Positions 7,917 to 17,344 of a stretch of DNA of 64,000 nucleotides are shown piece by piece (position 1 is the stretch's first letter; each line of letters opens with the position of its first letter). The notes beneath the pieces are model-generated. The model saw only the letters and a program-made list of their open reading frames with translations. It ran no database searches and was not told the origin of the DNA. The stretch covers positions 1 to 64,000 of the forward strand of contig JBBDQZ010000057.1 in NCBI GenBank assembly GCA_040905705.1, in the 5' to 3' direction. Made by a program: the position numbers and the translations under genes. The stretch is from JBBDQZ01 sp040905705 (GTDB lineage: Bacteria > Bacteroidota > Rhodothermia > Balneolales > Natronogracilivirgulaceae).

Positions 7917-9422
7917 CTATTCTATGCGGCCTATACCATAAACAGCCGGACGTTCAAGGTCGTCAAAATTTGCCGCCAGCTCTGAAACAGCGGTATAACG
8001 GCGGTATCTGTCCATGATATCCTGAACATAGTTCACAGTTTCAATACCTCTCTTAAAACCAAACCGTGCATGCTGATAATATTTCCTGTTCATGAGTAAC
8101 AGCAACGCATCCGCGACATGTTCCCATTCATCGGGGTCATTTCCTAATTGTAACGCCAGCTTCCGGGCATCAGCTATGTGCCCCATACCTATATTGTAGG
8201 TAGCAAGAGCCATGGAATACCGGTTGATGGAATCCAGATGGGCATATCGATTCAGATGTTGATCCAGATACCTCACCCCTTCCCGGATATTGACCTCCGG
8301 GTCATACAACAACTCTTTATTCTCGACCTGGGAGAAACGCGGGATGATTTGCATCAATCCAATCGCTCCGGCCCAACTTCTCGCATTCGGATTAAATTCT
8401 GATTCCTGAGCCATTACGGCAAGAACCAGTTTCCAATCTACATTCGCATCACCGGCAATCGCCTTTACTACATCATCGTACGGAGAAATGTACCCTGAAT
8501 AAATCATATCAAATTCCCGTGCACGAAACAATCCTCCCTCTCTTTCATCCTCAAAATATCGACGGCGGAGAATGTTCAGATACGCCGATCGCATCATGCG
8601 TCCATCGGACTCACGGATTCGGAAATGGCGGGCAAGAAATGCATCCATCTGTTTTTTCAATTCAGGGGCATTTTTGCGAATTGCCCATGCTACCGTATCG
8701 CTCTCCGACAGTACGAACCCGGACTGAAGCCCGTCGATATAATTCGTCGCAACCCGATACAAATTGTCGTCAGCTATGGTAGCTTCCTTGCGTCCTTCAG
8801 CCACTTCAAGCATCAAAGCCTCGGTATTCCAGTCTTCACCGACAACATCAATGGTGATGTCATATCCTTCCAACTGAAGATTCCTTAATGCCGAATAATA
8901 CGAGCTGTTTTTTCGGACGCTTATGGTCAGTGCTTCCAATTGTGCCGGATCGTCGATCCGTGTCTGGTGATCAGGCTGAACCAAAACCTGGTTAACCAGA
9001 TTGTATGGTTGTGAAAAGGCAACATACCGGTTCCGGTATTTTGTAATAGCGTAATTACCTGCAATCAGGTCCCCTTCTCCCCGGTTCAACAGTTCGATAG
9101 GGTCATCTTCCGGCGAAAGCAGTACCACTTCGACATTCAGATCGTGTTTTTCAGCAAATTTTGAGACCAGTTCATACTCAAATCCGCGATCCATACCACG
9201 ATTCAGAAAATAGGAGTGGGAGTTGTAGCGGGTGATCATGCGGATGGTCCCCCGCTCACGCATTTGCTCATAATCAAGCGAAACCGGTTCGGAATAGCTT
9301 ACGGTTTCAGGCGGTGCACCGATTCTGAAGTAAAATAACGACAACCCCGCAGCCAGCAAAAAAATCAAGCCAAATACCGCCGGTTTACCGTATTGTAAAA
9401 GTTTATTTCCGTTATTGCTCAT
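7917..9422 (-). CDS. mltF: MltF-like membrane-bound lytic transglycosylase
   Basis: A 501-residue protein (from the ATG at 9422) combining an N-terminal membrane anchor (about residues 12-33), a periplasmic solute-binding type 3 domain (about 55-275), and a C-terminal SLT lysozyme-like domain (about 310-460). The SLT domain shows the catalytic M-A-Q-E-S-E-F (Glu340) and the G-A-I-G-L-M-Q-I-I-P and A-T-Y-N-I-G-M-G motifs. This order is that of MltF, which cleaves peptidoglycan glycan strands to 1,6-anhydromuropeptides, with the binding domain acting as a regulatory sensor. A TTG start at 9452 with GGGAG upstream would add ten residues. A -7-like box and a perfect hairpin lie upstream at 9553-9594. 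Confidence 0.85.
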   Translation of the reverse strand: MSNNGNKLLQYGKPAVFGLIFLLAAGLSLFYFRIGAPPETVSYSEPVSLDYEQMRERGTIRMITRYNSHSYFLNRGMDRGFEYELVSKFAEKHDLNVEVVLLSPEDDPIELLNRGEGDLIAGNYAITKYRNRYVAFSQPYNLVNQVLVQPDHQTRIDDPAQLEALTISVRKNSSYYSALRNLQLEGYDITIDVVGEDWNTEALMLEVAEGRKEATIADDNLYRVATNYIDGLQSGFVLSESDTVAWAIRKNAPELKKQMDAFLARHFRIRESDGRMMRSAYLNILRRRYFEDEREGGLFRAREFDMIYSGYISPYDDVVKAIAGDANVDWKLVLAVMAQESEFNPNARSWAGAIGLMQIIPRFSQVENKELLYDPEVNIREGVRYLDQHLNRYAHLDSINRYSMALATYNIGMGHIADARKLALQLGNDPDEWEHVADALLLLMNRKYYQHARFGFKRGIETVNYVQDIMDRYRRYTAVSELAANFDDLERPAVYGIGRIE

Positions 9423-9552
9423 AACAGACGAACGGGCACCCCCTTTCTGCAAAATGCTTGTCTCCCGTTCTGATTTAACTTTTGAGTGAGTCTAAAGAAA
9501 ATCGTTCAGGATCGTTATAATTTGTATTTATCTTCCCTGTAACTAAGTTTTT

Positions 9553-9594
9553 AAATTGACAATAGGAGGTGTTTTTGTCAATTTTGCAAATATA
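9553..9594 (-). promoter_or_regulatory. Promoter-proximal hairpin of the mltF-like gene
   Basis: A perfect 10-bp inverted repeat (9553-9562 with 9575-9584) encloses a 12-base loop. On the minus strand it begins just past a TATATTTG box (9594-9587) that matches the Bacteroidota -7 element, so it would lie at the very 5' end of the mltF-like transcript or act as an operator. No matching -33 TTG was found. The remaining 335-base gap up to the EamA gene is AT-rich without other structure. Confidence 0.35.
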
Positions 9595-9786
9595 CGTGTT
9601 TTTTTAGATGAAAATGGTTAGATCTTTTTAACCATTTATTTGTATTGATTGTATTTAATCTTTGTATTTCAATTTTAAAAACATATGTAATACGCATGAC
9701 TCATAGTCTATATATACAAGTTGCTGATATAACATCAGTTTTTGTCTGAATCATTCCATATTTCAATATAAATTCTCTTTATTTTT

Positions 9787-10722
9787 TCAATCTGGCTCCA
9801 GGTTGTGCTTTTTTCTTGTAAACCAGGCCATGGCAATACCTGCTATGATAATTCCCATTGCAAAAAATGTAAGTGGTGGCGGCACTTCTGAATAAATAAA
9901 CAGAGCCAGAATGGAAGCAAGAACCGGTTCCGTAAGAATCAGTGTGGCCAATATGGTCGGTGCCACATATTTGACCGAGTAATTCATGGACCCGTGGCCC
10001 AGAATTTGTGGACCGACTGCCAGGGCCAGGCCAGCCAACCAAACCGATCTGTCCACCGGGAAACTGCTCCCCGCTACAATGGCTACAAGCAAGCAAGTGG
10101 CCGCTGTGGCTCCATATACGCTGAACACATAATTCAACCAATCCAGCTTTTGGCGCAACCTGTGGCTGACCAGGAAATAGAATGCAAATAGAAATGCCGC
10201 AATAAGGGCATAAAAATCGCCTAAAAGGGCATGTTCAAAAAGTGAACCGGTTGCCCGGGAATCGGAATACCCGAGTAACACCGAGCCAGAAAACGCGGTC
10301 ATTACCCCCATCCAGACTAACGCAGGAAATACCCGTTTCATGAATCCGGCTTCAATAAGTATCAGAATAACCGGGTGAATGGTGACAAGAATAGATGCCG
10401 AGGCAATACTGGTGTTCATCAACGCCAGTATCCAGAAGATAAAGTGGAATCCAAGAAAGATACCGGCAAGCATTGCATTTCCCATATTCCTGGCGTTAAA
10501 CACTCCGGACGGCACTTTTTTTTGACGAACCAGCCAGATAGGGAGTAAAATAAGTACCGCAATAACGGTACGAGCAGCAGCAAATGCAAAGGGGTCGGTA
10601 TCGCCGACGGAACGCACGAGAATGGGAGAAAATGCAAACGCCGTCATCCCCACGATCAACAGCAGCACTATCCGTGGGCCGATATAAAATAATCCGGGAT
10701 TTTGGCTTTCTGGATGTACCAT
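9787..10722 (-). CDS. EamA-family (DMT) transporter
   Basis: A 311-residue integral membrane protein with about ten hydrophobic helices arranged as two five-helix EamA repeats. The first repeat includes F-A-A-A-R-T-V-I-A-V-L-I-L-L-P and the second F-A-F-Y-F-L-V-S-H-R-L. This is the drug/metabolite exporter superfamily; the substrate cannot be predicted. The frame is open back to 10791, but I prefer the Met at 10722 because it yields the usual short N-terminus before the first helix and removes an overlap with the upstream gene. The DUF4293 gene ends seven bases upstream, so the two are probably co-transcribed. Confidence 0.8.
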   Translation of the reverse strand: MVHPESQNPGLFYIGPRIVLLLIVGMTAFAFSPILVRSVGDTDPFAFAAARTVIAVLILLPIWLVRQKKVPSGVFNARNMGNAMLAGIFLGFHFIFWILALMNTSIASASILVTIHPVILILIEAGFMKRVFPALVWMGVMTAFSGSVLLGYSDSRATGSLFEHALLGDFYALIAAFLFAFYFLVSHRLRQKLDWLNYVFSVYGATAATCLLVAIVAGSSFPVDRSVWLAGLALAVGPQILGHGSMNYSVKYVAPTILATLILTEPVLASILALFIYSEVPPPLTFFAMGIIIAGIAMAWFTRKKHNLEPD

Positions 10723-10729
10723 CAAGTGA

Positions 10730-11137
10730 TCAGCGAATGCGATCCATAGACCGCACAAGTTCCTCATCCTTGTTGATGAAATGCAGAGCAAGGTACTGCA
10801 AGATCAACCCGGTAACTAGCAACCCCAGCGAAAATGCCTCATACAGCAGATTCATACCGATTCTGCCTACGGTAAAGAAAATACCCACGGCCATCCCTGC
10901 GGCGATCAATTGAAACAACATTGCCCGCTTGACCCAGTGAGACTGCCCGGGCCTGTTCCGATATAAAAAAATGGCATAGCCGCTTAGCAGCATGGAAAAG
11001 ACCAAAGCAGCGATCAAGCCGTTACTGAGCCAACCGCTCGGGTCCAGCATGGCATGACCGAACATGGGGGTAAAAACAAATCCGATATTTACCGGCAGGA
11101 CAAGAAATAGTAAAAGAGTTTGAATACGTTGTATCAC
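10730..11137 (-). CDS. DUF4293 membrane protein
   Basis: A 135-residue protein with four membrane segments. It begins M-I-Q-R-I-Q-T-L-L-L-F and ends N-K-D-E-E-L-V-R-S-M-D-R-I-R, both hallmarks of DUF4293, a family largely confined to Bacteroidota and relatives. No function is known. It sits at the head of a two-gene minus-strand unit with the EamA transporter. The family restriction is one of the taxonomic pointers for this window. Confidence 0.85.
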   Translation of the reverse strand: MIQRIQTLLLFLVLPVNIGFVFTPMFGHAMLDPSGWLSNGLIAALVFSMLLSGYAIFLYRNRPGQSHWVKRAMLFQLIAAGMAVGIFFTVGRIGMNLLYEAFSLGLLVTGLILQYLALHFINKDEELVRSMDRIR

Positions 11138-11173
11138 GAGGATTTGATCTGTTTATTTATGGCAATCCAAATT

Positions 11174-11250
11174 ATTAATACGCACTACAAATTACTGTGC
11201 ACTAAACAACTACTAACTACTGTGCACTGCATAATTAATGTGCACTACAA
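11174..11250. repeat. Local repeats with a YGCACT core
   Basis: Four copies of a YGCACT core lie at about 20-25 base spacing. The outer two are extended: 11174-11190 and 11234-11250 agree at 15 of 17 bases (ATTAAT-NN-GCACTACAA). The array is in the 437-base gap between the divergent DUF4293 and polysaccharide export genes. Multiple evenly spaced copies could be a regulator-binding array or simple sequence decay. Confidence 0.35.
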
Positions 11251-11303
11251 GAGCCGATAAAATACAAATTTTCGATATCATGCGCCTCCTGTATCATAAT
11301 CGC

Positions 11304-11412
11304 ATTTTACACATGAAACTTCCATGACAAAAATATTTGACACACAGACTCATGATTAAACTCATGGATGCTCCAACTGATTATAAAAACAGGAGATTTT
11401 AAACACATGAAA
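11304..11412 (+). repeat. Dispersed ~110-bp intergenic repeat, copy 1
   Basis: Aligns over its full length with 27613-27723: an ATTTT-ACA-ATGAAAC start, TCCATG, CACACA, CATGATTAAA, CATGGATGCTCC, and a final TTTTAAACACATGAAA. Both ends carry a related 16-base sequence, so the unit is bounded by short direct repeats. It lies 160 bases ahead of the polysaccharide export gene. A TATCTTTG (-7-like) box follows at 11430-11437. Confidence 0.6.
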
Positions 11413-11573
11413 AACGTTACATTTTGCATTATCTTTGAAGTTTGTCAATTACAGGAGAAATCGCACTTTTCTATATAAACGGAAACGATCCTTAACTTGC
11501 CGGTTCCAACTTCTCTATACACGGATATCTTTTTTTACCAATTAACATGTACTTTTCTAATCAGGATCACATC

Positions 11574-13313
11574 ATGTTTACCCGAGCACACGGAATCATT
11601 TTATTAACGGTCGGACTGCTGCTGTCCGGATTACCCTCTACGCCCCTCCAGGCACAACAAACCCAGGAAAGAGAACAGAGAACCGTAAATGTTCAGATGA
11701 GCCAAACCCTGGATCAATATCTGTATATTGATGAATTGGGCCTGAATCTGGCGCTTGATAAATTTTATGAAGGCATGCTGGATATTGAAACCTACATTCT
11801 GGGGGTGGGCGATCTTCTCGGAATTTCCCTGGAAGGAAATGTCACCGGGACATTACGAAGCCTCCGGGTGAACAGCCAGGGTACCATTATGATTCCGGAA
11901 GCCGGGCTCGTTCATGTTAAGGATTTGTTGTTTCAGGATGCGGAAACCGTGATCAACCAGCGAATTTCGGAGAAATTGCCAGGCACCCGGGCAAGCCTGT
12001 TCCTGGAACAACCGAGATCCATCAAAATACATCTGGTTGGTAATATTCCCTACTCCGGCCCCCACCTCGTTCCGGCACAAACACGGCTCGACCAGGCTAT
12101 TTATCACGCTTTTTTCGAACTTGCCCGTGTACCCTCTGCCGATATCAACCCCTCAGAGATGCTGGCCAACAAGTATCCGGACAATTTTATCCATATGAAT
12201 CAATATGCATTGCGCAACATAACTATCCAGCACGACGACGGATCCCGCGAAACCGGTGACCTCATTCGCTATCTGCAAACAGGAGACATGGAGACTAATC
12301 CAATCGTTCGCGAGGGTGATATCATCCATATCAACCGCTTTTATGACTACAACCCCAGAATTTCCATTTCCGGAGCAGTAAACAGGCCGCTTGAAATGGG
12401 ATACCGTCACGACGACTCCATCGAACGGCTTATCCGGATGGCGGGCGGCACCAATTATGACGCCTCCGAAACTACCGTAAGGGTGGTACGCATCATCGAA
12501 CAGGGACTCAGGGATGTTGTTCTTGATGACTCTGCCTCAATTGCCGATTTTACCCTGCAGCCCAATGACCGGGTGGTCATTCCTTTTGACCGTAACAGAC
12601 GATCCACTCAAAATGTAATTGTCCACGGCGAGGCACAACATATCGGCCGTTTTCCAATCAGGGACGGAGAAACCACCATGTATGAACTTTTAGAATTAAC
12701 CGGCGGATTCACCGATCAGGCACTGCCCCGGGCTGCCTATTTGCTGCGCTCGCAACCGGCAAAGACCGAATATGGGACCCGGCCTTCATTCGAACCGGAA
12801 GCTCTGAGAAGAACATCGGATCAGTATACACAGGGTTTTGAATACCTGAATCTTGAAGCACAACTTATTCAAAACCGCGTTTATATAGACCTGACGGATG
12901 ATGAACAACTTAGAGACGTCAAATTGTTTGATGGCGACCGTCTGTTCATCCCTAAAAATGAAGGCACCGTATTCGTTTTTGGCCAGGTAAACAATCCTGG
13001 ATACTACAACTTCGAACCCGAATGGACCTCCGGCCGCTATATTGATCATGCAGGTGGTTTTGCGCTGTCTGCCGACGAGGATCGCATATTTATCGTAAAG
13101 TCACAATCCAGCTCCTGGTATCATCCGGGCGAAGCCATACTTGAGCCGGGCGACCTCATATTTGTCGACCGGGTGCCGTTTGACGAATTGCAGGCTGCCC
13201 GAGGATACGACCTGCAAAAACGTTCCCAGCGTAACAGCAACATTCAGCTTGTTATGACCGGTTTAACCACGATCACCAGCATCATCACTGCCTATATTGC
13301 GGTTACCCGTTGA
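11574..13313 (+). CDS. Polysaccharide export protein with SLBB domains (Wza-like)
   Basis: A 579-residue exported protein (signal peptide about residues 1-28, ending L-Q-A-Q). A Poly_export domain follows (L-G-V-G-D-L-L-G-I-S-L near residue 75), then at least three SLBB beta-grasp domains beginning I-S-I-S-G-A-V-N-R-P, V-I-V-H-G-E-A and V-F-V-F-G-Q-V-N-N-P-G. The C-terminus (V-M-T-G-L-T-T-I-T-S-I-I-T-A-Y) is a membrane-crossing helix, as in Wza-type outer-membrane channels. I start at the ATG at 11574 because AGGA lies eight bases upstream; an ATG at 11547 would add nine residues. It is the first gene of the polysaccharide cluster and probably forms the export channel. Confidence 0.88.
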   Translation: MFTRAHGIILLTVGLLLSGLPSTPLQAQQTQEREQRTVNVQMSQTLDQYLYIDELGLNLALDKFYEGMLDIETYILGVGDLLGISLEGNVTGTLRSLRVNSQGTIMIPEAGLVHVKDLLFQDAETVINQRISEKLPGTRASLFLEQPRSIKIHLVGNIPYSGPHLVPAQTRLDQAIYHAFFELARVPSADINPSEMLANKYPDNFIHMNQYALRNITIQHDDGSRETGDLIRYLQTGDMETNPIVREGDIIHINRFYDYNPRISISGAVNRPLEMGYRHDDSIERLIRMAGGTNYDASETTVRVVRIIEQGLRDVVLDDSASIADFTLQPNDRVVIPFDRNRRSTQNVIVHGEAQHIGRFPIRDGETTMYELLELTGGFTDQALPRAAYLLRSQPAKTEYGTRPSFEPEALRRTSDQYTQGFEYLNLEAQLIQNRVYIDLTDDEQLRDVKLFDGDRLFIPKNEGTVFVFGQVNNPGYYNFEPEWTSGRYIDHAGGFALSADEDRIFIVKSQSSSWYHPGEAILEPGDLIFVDRVPFDELQAARGYDLQKRSQRNSNIQLVMTGLTTITSIITAYIAVTR

Positions 13314-13360
13314 CCCATTGACCCACCACCCGGATATTTCAGCTGACCCAAAAGAAAAAA

Positions 13361-14605
13361 ATGAGCCCAGAAAAAGAAAAACAGAACGAAATCAATATCC
13401 TGGATACTCTTGTTATCCTGGCCAGGCACAAGATGTTCATCATCAAGCTGGTGTTTACCATCACCCTCATCTCATTGATTATAAGCCTTGTCTGGCCTCA
13501 TACCTATAGATCTACCAGCACGTTTCTTCCTGTGAGCCCGCAACGCAGCCTTCCTGGGGGACTCTCCGGCCTGCTGGGTGGCTCCATACAATCTCCCATG
13601 TCCTTTCCTCAAGTCAATCCTGAAGTATTCATTACCATTCTCAACAGCCGTGAATTAAGGGAGGCCTTGATTCATGAATTTAACTTTCAGGAGATATATA
13701 ACACGGATCTCATGGAAGAGCTTCTGCTCAAACTGGATGAGGATGTGGAGATTGAAGAACAACGAGAAGGGGGCTTCGGTTTCAATCCGATTTATTCCAT
13801 CAAGCTCTCCTTTTACAGTAACGAACCGGAGTTGAGCTACGAGGTTAACCGATATATTTTGAGCAGCCTGGATCGGAAAATCCGGGAGATCAATCATGAA
13901 AATTCGATGGAATTTCTTCAAATTCTTGAGACGAGATATCAACGAAATCTTGAAACGCTGGAAGCGTCCGAAGATTCACTCCAGGCATTTCAGGAAAGGT
14001 ATGGTATATTGGAAGTGGAGGAGCAGGCCAGGCAGATTGTCCGGCAGCTGGCCGACTTGAAGGCGGGAAGCATCGAGACCGAAATGCACATTGCTGTATT
14101 GCGTCAGTCTGTAAGCGATGAGAATGTGGAATTACGCAACCTGATCCGTACCAGGGAAGAATATGATCGCCAGTTCCGGAACCTGATGGATCAAAGCGAT
14201 CAACAGACTGCGGACATCACCGGGTTTTACCCACTGCGGGATATGCCCGAACTCGGCATCGCCTATTTCAGACTGTTCCGGGATGTGGAAATTCAGGCGG
14301 AAGTTCTGAAAACCATCTATCCTCAATATGAAAGCCAAAAAATGATAGTTGAGGCAAACCAGCGAGGGATACAGATCATTGATCAGCCTGTTATCCCGAC
14401 CTACAAGGACAGCCCCAAAAGGGCCTTCATTGTATTGGGCGGCATGTTTTTCAGTATTTTTCTTGCACTGACCATCGTGTTCTTCCGGGAGATGCTTGAG
14501 CAGGGAAGAAAAAATAACTCCGAAAATTACCGGAAGCTTCAGGAACTCTTCGAACATCTGAAGATCCGAAGAGCAAACAAGGCCGGCTCCTCAGACGAAT
14601 CCTAA
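13361..14605 (+). CDS. Wzz-type chain-length determinant protein
   Basis: A 414-residue protein with the Wzz topology: a membrane helix near residues 27-46, a large periplasmic domain with a long coiled-coil stretch (about 190-300), and a second helix near 370-392 preceded by P-K-R-A-F. It regulates polymer length in Wzy-dependent pathways and couples to the outer-membrane exporter. The short cytoplasmic tail carries no tyrosine-kinase domain, so any BY-kinase partner must be elsewhere. It lies 47 bases downstream of the SLBB export gene and directly abuts the polymerase gene. Confidence 0.85.
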   Translation: MSPEKEKQNEINILDTLVILARHKMFIIKLVFTITLISLIISLVWPHTYRSTSTFLPVSPQRSLPGGLSGLLGGSIQSPMSFPQVNPEVFITILNSRELREALIHEFNFQEIYNTDLMEELLLKLDEDVEIEEQREGGFGFNPIYSIKLSFYSNEPELSYEVNRYILSSLDRKIREINHENSMEFLQILETRYQRNLETLEASEDSLQAFQERYGILEVEEQARQIVRQLADLKAGSIETEMHIAVLRQSVSDENVELRNLIRTREEYDRQFRNLMDQSDQQTADITGFYPLRDMPELGIAYFRLFRDVEIQAEVLKTIYPQYESQKMIVEANQRGIQIIDQPVIPTYKDSPKRAFIVLGGMFFSIFLALTIVFFREMLEQGRKNNSENYRKLQELFEHLKIRRANKAGSSDES

Positions 14606-16042
14606 TTGTACGGTACAGTGCAAAATGCTTTGATTCAACAAAATGGTCAACCCCTGCTTCTGGTCGCCGCTGTCCTGATCTATCTGATAGCGTTCGCCAT
14701 GGTCTGGTTCCTGGGGTTTATCTATGCACTGCCATTTCTGTGGGTTTTGCCACTGATCGGCTATTATCTGCTTCAGTCCGTAATAAAACCCATTTTACTG
14801 CTCATACCCATGCTGGGGGCTACGTATCTGGGTGATGTTGTAAGGGTTATTCCAGATGGAACCATTCCCCTTACTTTGTTTCAAATCTTCCTGTTTTTGG
14901 GGATCGCTGTGTTTTTTCTTCATTACCTCCTCAAAAATGAAGAAAAATTCAGAATTCTCGGCATAGAGCTGGAACTGTTGCTCATCTTCACATTGATGAG
15001 CTTTTCCATCTTTTACAGCCCTAACCGGGAAAGTGCCTTACTGAACCTCAGCAGAATGTTCTTTTTGATCATTATGGTTTATCTGATCATCAATATTCTG
15101 AGGGAGCGCAAGCATTTTTTCACTGTTTTTACGGTATTAACAGCTATTGCTACATTACTGGGAGTACTTTCTGTCCAGGCGGCGCTGCTTGACCCGGTAA
15201 CAGCCATAATGAATATACGGGCGGGGGGGACGCGTATATTTGGAAGAGGTGCCATCACCGTACATGACCCCAATGTATTTGCGACGTTATTCTTTTTACC
15301 AATAGCATTCACTACTTCCATATTTTTCTCACGGATGAGTTATCACTGGAGGGCCCCCGCATTTGTAGTTACTCTCATTCTGCTCGCCGGACTGGCATCC
15401 ACATACTCTCGTAGTGCCTGGATAGCAACGGCATTTCTGCTTTTAATGCTGGTTGTATATTACCGACAATACAAAATGGTGTCACTGGTCCTTATCACTG
15501 TATTGGTGGTTTTTATCTCCATTCCGGAATTACGCAATATGTCTGTTGGTTTCTTTAACAGGATACTGGATATATTTTCCGGCGCAACCGACGACTCGTC
15601 CCGAATCAGATTGCTTCTGGGCATTGCGGCTATTCACATGTTTTTTGATTCCTGGATGATGGGGGTCGGGTTTCGGGGCTTTCCTGAAACTTTTACAAAC
15701 TATTTTAACACCAGAGAATCAATAGGGGTTGTAGAACCCCATAATGTCATTTATGAACTTCTTGCCGAACTTGGAATTATTGGATTCGGTTTGTTTTTGT
15801 TTCTTGCAATAATAATATTCAAAAAAGCCTCCCATAATGTGCACTATTCACAAACGGAACTCGATAAAGTCATTGCTACAACCCTTATTAGTTCTCTTAT
15901 TGCTTTTTTTATTTTTTTCCAGTTCTATGGGGGAGCCCTTGTAAATACAAATTTATGGGGATTGATCGGATTGATTTTTGCACAGGGATATTATGTGAGC
16001 TATAAAAATACACGTTCAAAGATCCTGGCCTTTGACCAATAG
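14606..16042 (+). CDS. O-antigen polymerase/ligase-like protein (Wzy_C)
   Basis: A 478-residue protein with about twelve membrane helices and the Wzy_C signature: T-Y-S-R-S-A-W on one loop and E-P-H-N-V-I-Y-E-L-L-A-E-L-G-I-I-G on the next. Such proteins polymerise repeat units in the periplasm or ligate polymers to an acceptor; context with Wzx and Wzz favours polymerase. The frame opens with TTG immediately after the stop of the Wzz gene; a GTG four codons later is equally possible. Base composition drifts to AT-rich in the last third of the gene and stays so through the cluster. Confidence 0.85.
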   Translation: MYGTVQNALIQQNGQPLLLVAAVLIYLIAFAMVWFLGFIYALPFLWVLPLIGYYLLQSVIKPILLLIPMLGATYLGDVVRVIPDGTIPLTLFQIFLFLGIAVFFLHYLLKNEEKFRILGIELELLLIFTLMSFSIFYSPNRESALLNLSRMFFLIIMVYLIINILRERKHFFTVFTVLTAIATLLGVLSVQAALLDPVTAIMNIRAGGTRIFGRGAITVHDPNVFATLFFLPIAFTTSIFFSRMSYHWRAPAFVVTLILLAGLASTYSRSAWIATAFLLLMLVVYYRQYKMVSLVLITVLVVFISIPELRNMSVGFFNRILDIFSGATDDSSRIRLLLGIAAIHMFFDSWMMGVGFRGFPETFTNYFNTRESIGVVEPHNVIYELLAELGIIGFGLFLFLAIIIFKKASHNVHYSQTELDKVIATTLISSLIAFFIFFQFYGGALVNTNLWGLIGLIFAQGYYVSYKNTRSKILAFDQ

Positions 16043-16054
16043 AATCAGGAACGC

Positions 16055-17344
16055 ATGCCCTTCCGATTACATTTGCTGATTACACGTGTTCGTAAATCCG
16101 AGTTCTTCCGGAATTCCATGATGATGATTAGTGGTGCGGGCTTTGCTCAATTGATCCCCATTCTGATTATTCCATTATTAACACGCCTTTATACACCGGA
16201 AGAAATCGGTATACTGGCTACTTTTGTATCTATTTTTACCATATTCTCTATCATTGCCGCCGGAAGATATGAATACGCTATTATCATGCCGGAATCTGAT
16301 CAAGATGGTATCCGCTTGCTACAAATTGCTGCCTTTTTCTCGATTGTGACCGGAGCCATTTCAATCGTTGCGGTATTCTTCTTGAGGGAATTAATAACAA
16401 ACACTTTGCAGGTTCCTTCTCTTGAACCCTGGCTTTGGTTTTTACCACCCGCTATTACAGCACAGGGATTGTTCATGACTTTCAGTTTTGGATTGAACCG
16501 TAAGAAATATTACCGGGATATGGCCTGGGGTAAAATTTCTCAAAGCGGTTCAACATCGATCATTCAAGTTCTTGGTGGACTGGCAGGGTTGGGAATCGCC
16601 GGATTAATCATTGGCAAAGTCACCGGAGTGATCATTTCTGCTACTTGGCTTTTTACAACACTATACTATAAAGTTCCAAATTTTATAATTAATGAGAAGT
16701 GGTCAGACTTGAAAAGAACCGCCATAAAGTTTAGAAACTATCCGAAATATAATGCCCCACACGCTTTAACCAACAATGTATCAAACAATATCCCGGTTAT
16801 TTTGTTTGTCACATTTTTTACAGAAACCATTGCAGGTTTCTATGCCATGGCAATTCGGGCATGTTACGCTCCGATCCAGATAATTTCAATAGCTCTAAGC
16901 CAAGTACTGGGTAAACGACTGGCGGAAATAAAAAATAAAAATGAAGATGTCGAAAGCTATGTAAAAAGAGTCATTCTATACTTAATTATATTAGGAATTT
17001 TTCCGTTTGGGGTACTGTTTGTTGTGAGTCCCAAATTATTTGGTTTCGTTTTGGGATCTGAATGGACAGTGACCGGTGAGTATATTCGAATATTAATGCC
17101 ATGGGTCTATTTAACCTTTATTTCCCAACCACTAAGCTATATCCCCTTACTATATAATCGTCAAAAAATGGCCTTTGGCCTCGATATCGTATACCTCATC
17201 CTTAGACTGACCGCCATACTTGCCGGTGTCTGGTTTGAAAGTATTCTGATTGCACTTTATTGCTACTCATCCACAGGTGCAACGATGATGATCATTCAGA
17301 TAGCGTGGTATGTTCAACTAAGTAAACACCAAATAGAGAAATGA
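16055..17344 (+). CDS. Oligosaccharide flippase (Wzx-like)
   Basis: A 429-residue membrane protein of the MATE/MVF-related polysaccharide transporter fold, with about 12 helices starting S-G-A-G-F-A-Q-L-I-P-I-L-I-I-P-L-L-T-R-L-Y, the standard Wzx opening. It flips lipid-linked repeat units to the periplasm. It starts 12 bases after the polymerase gene, and its stop overlaps the start of the next glycosyltransferase (ATGA), so translation is probably coupled. The sequence is clearly AT-rich compared with the exporter gene. Confidence 0.88.
   Translation: MPFRLHLLITRVRKSEFFRNSMMMISGAGFAQLIPILIIPLLTRLYTPEEIGILATFVSIFTIFSIIAAGRYEYAIIMPESDQDGIRLLQIAAFFSIVTGAISIVAVFFLRELITNTLQVPSLEPWLWFLPPAITAQGLFMTFSFGLNRKKYYRDMAWGKISQSGSTSIIQVLGGLAGLGIAGLIIGKVTGVIISATWLFTTLYYKVPNFIINEKWSDLKRTAIKFRNYPKYNAPHALTNNVSNNIPVILFVTFFTETIAGFYAMAIRACYAPIQIISIALSQVLGKRLAEIKNKNEDVESYVKRVILYLIILGIFPFGVLFVVSPKLFGFVLGSEWTVTGEYIRILMPWVYLTFISQPLSYIPLLYNRQKMAFGLDIVYLILRLTAILAGVWFESILIALYCYSSTGATMMIIQIAWYVQLSKHQIEK

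Noticed and set aside
11407..11478. Short frame M-K-N-V-T-F-C-I-I-F at the end of repeat copy 1
   Set aside because: It starts within the repeat and has no supporting ribosome site or homology.
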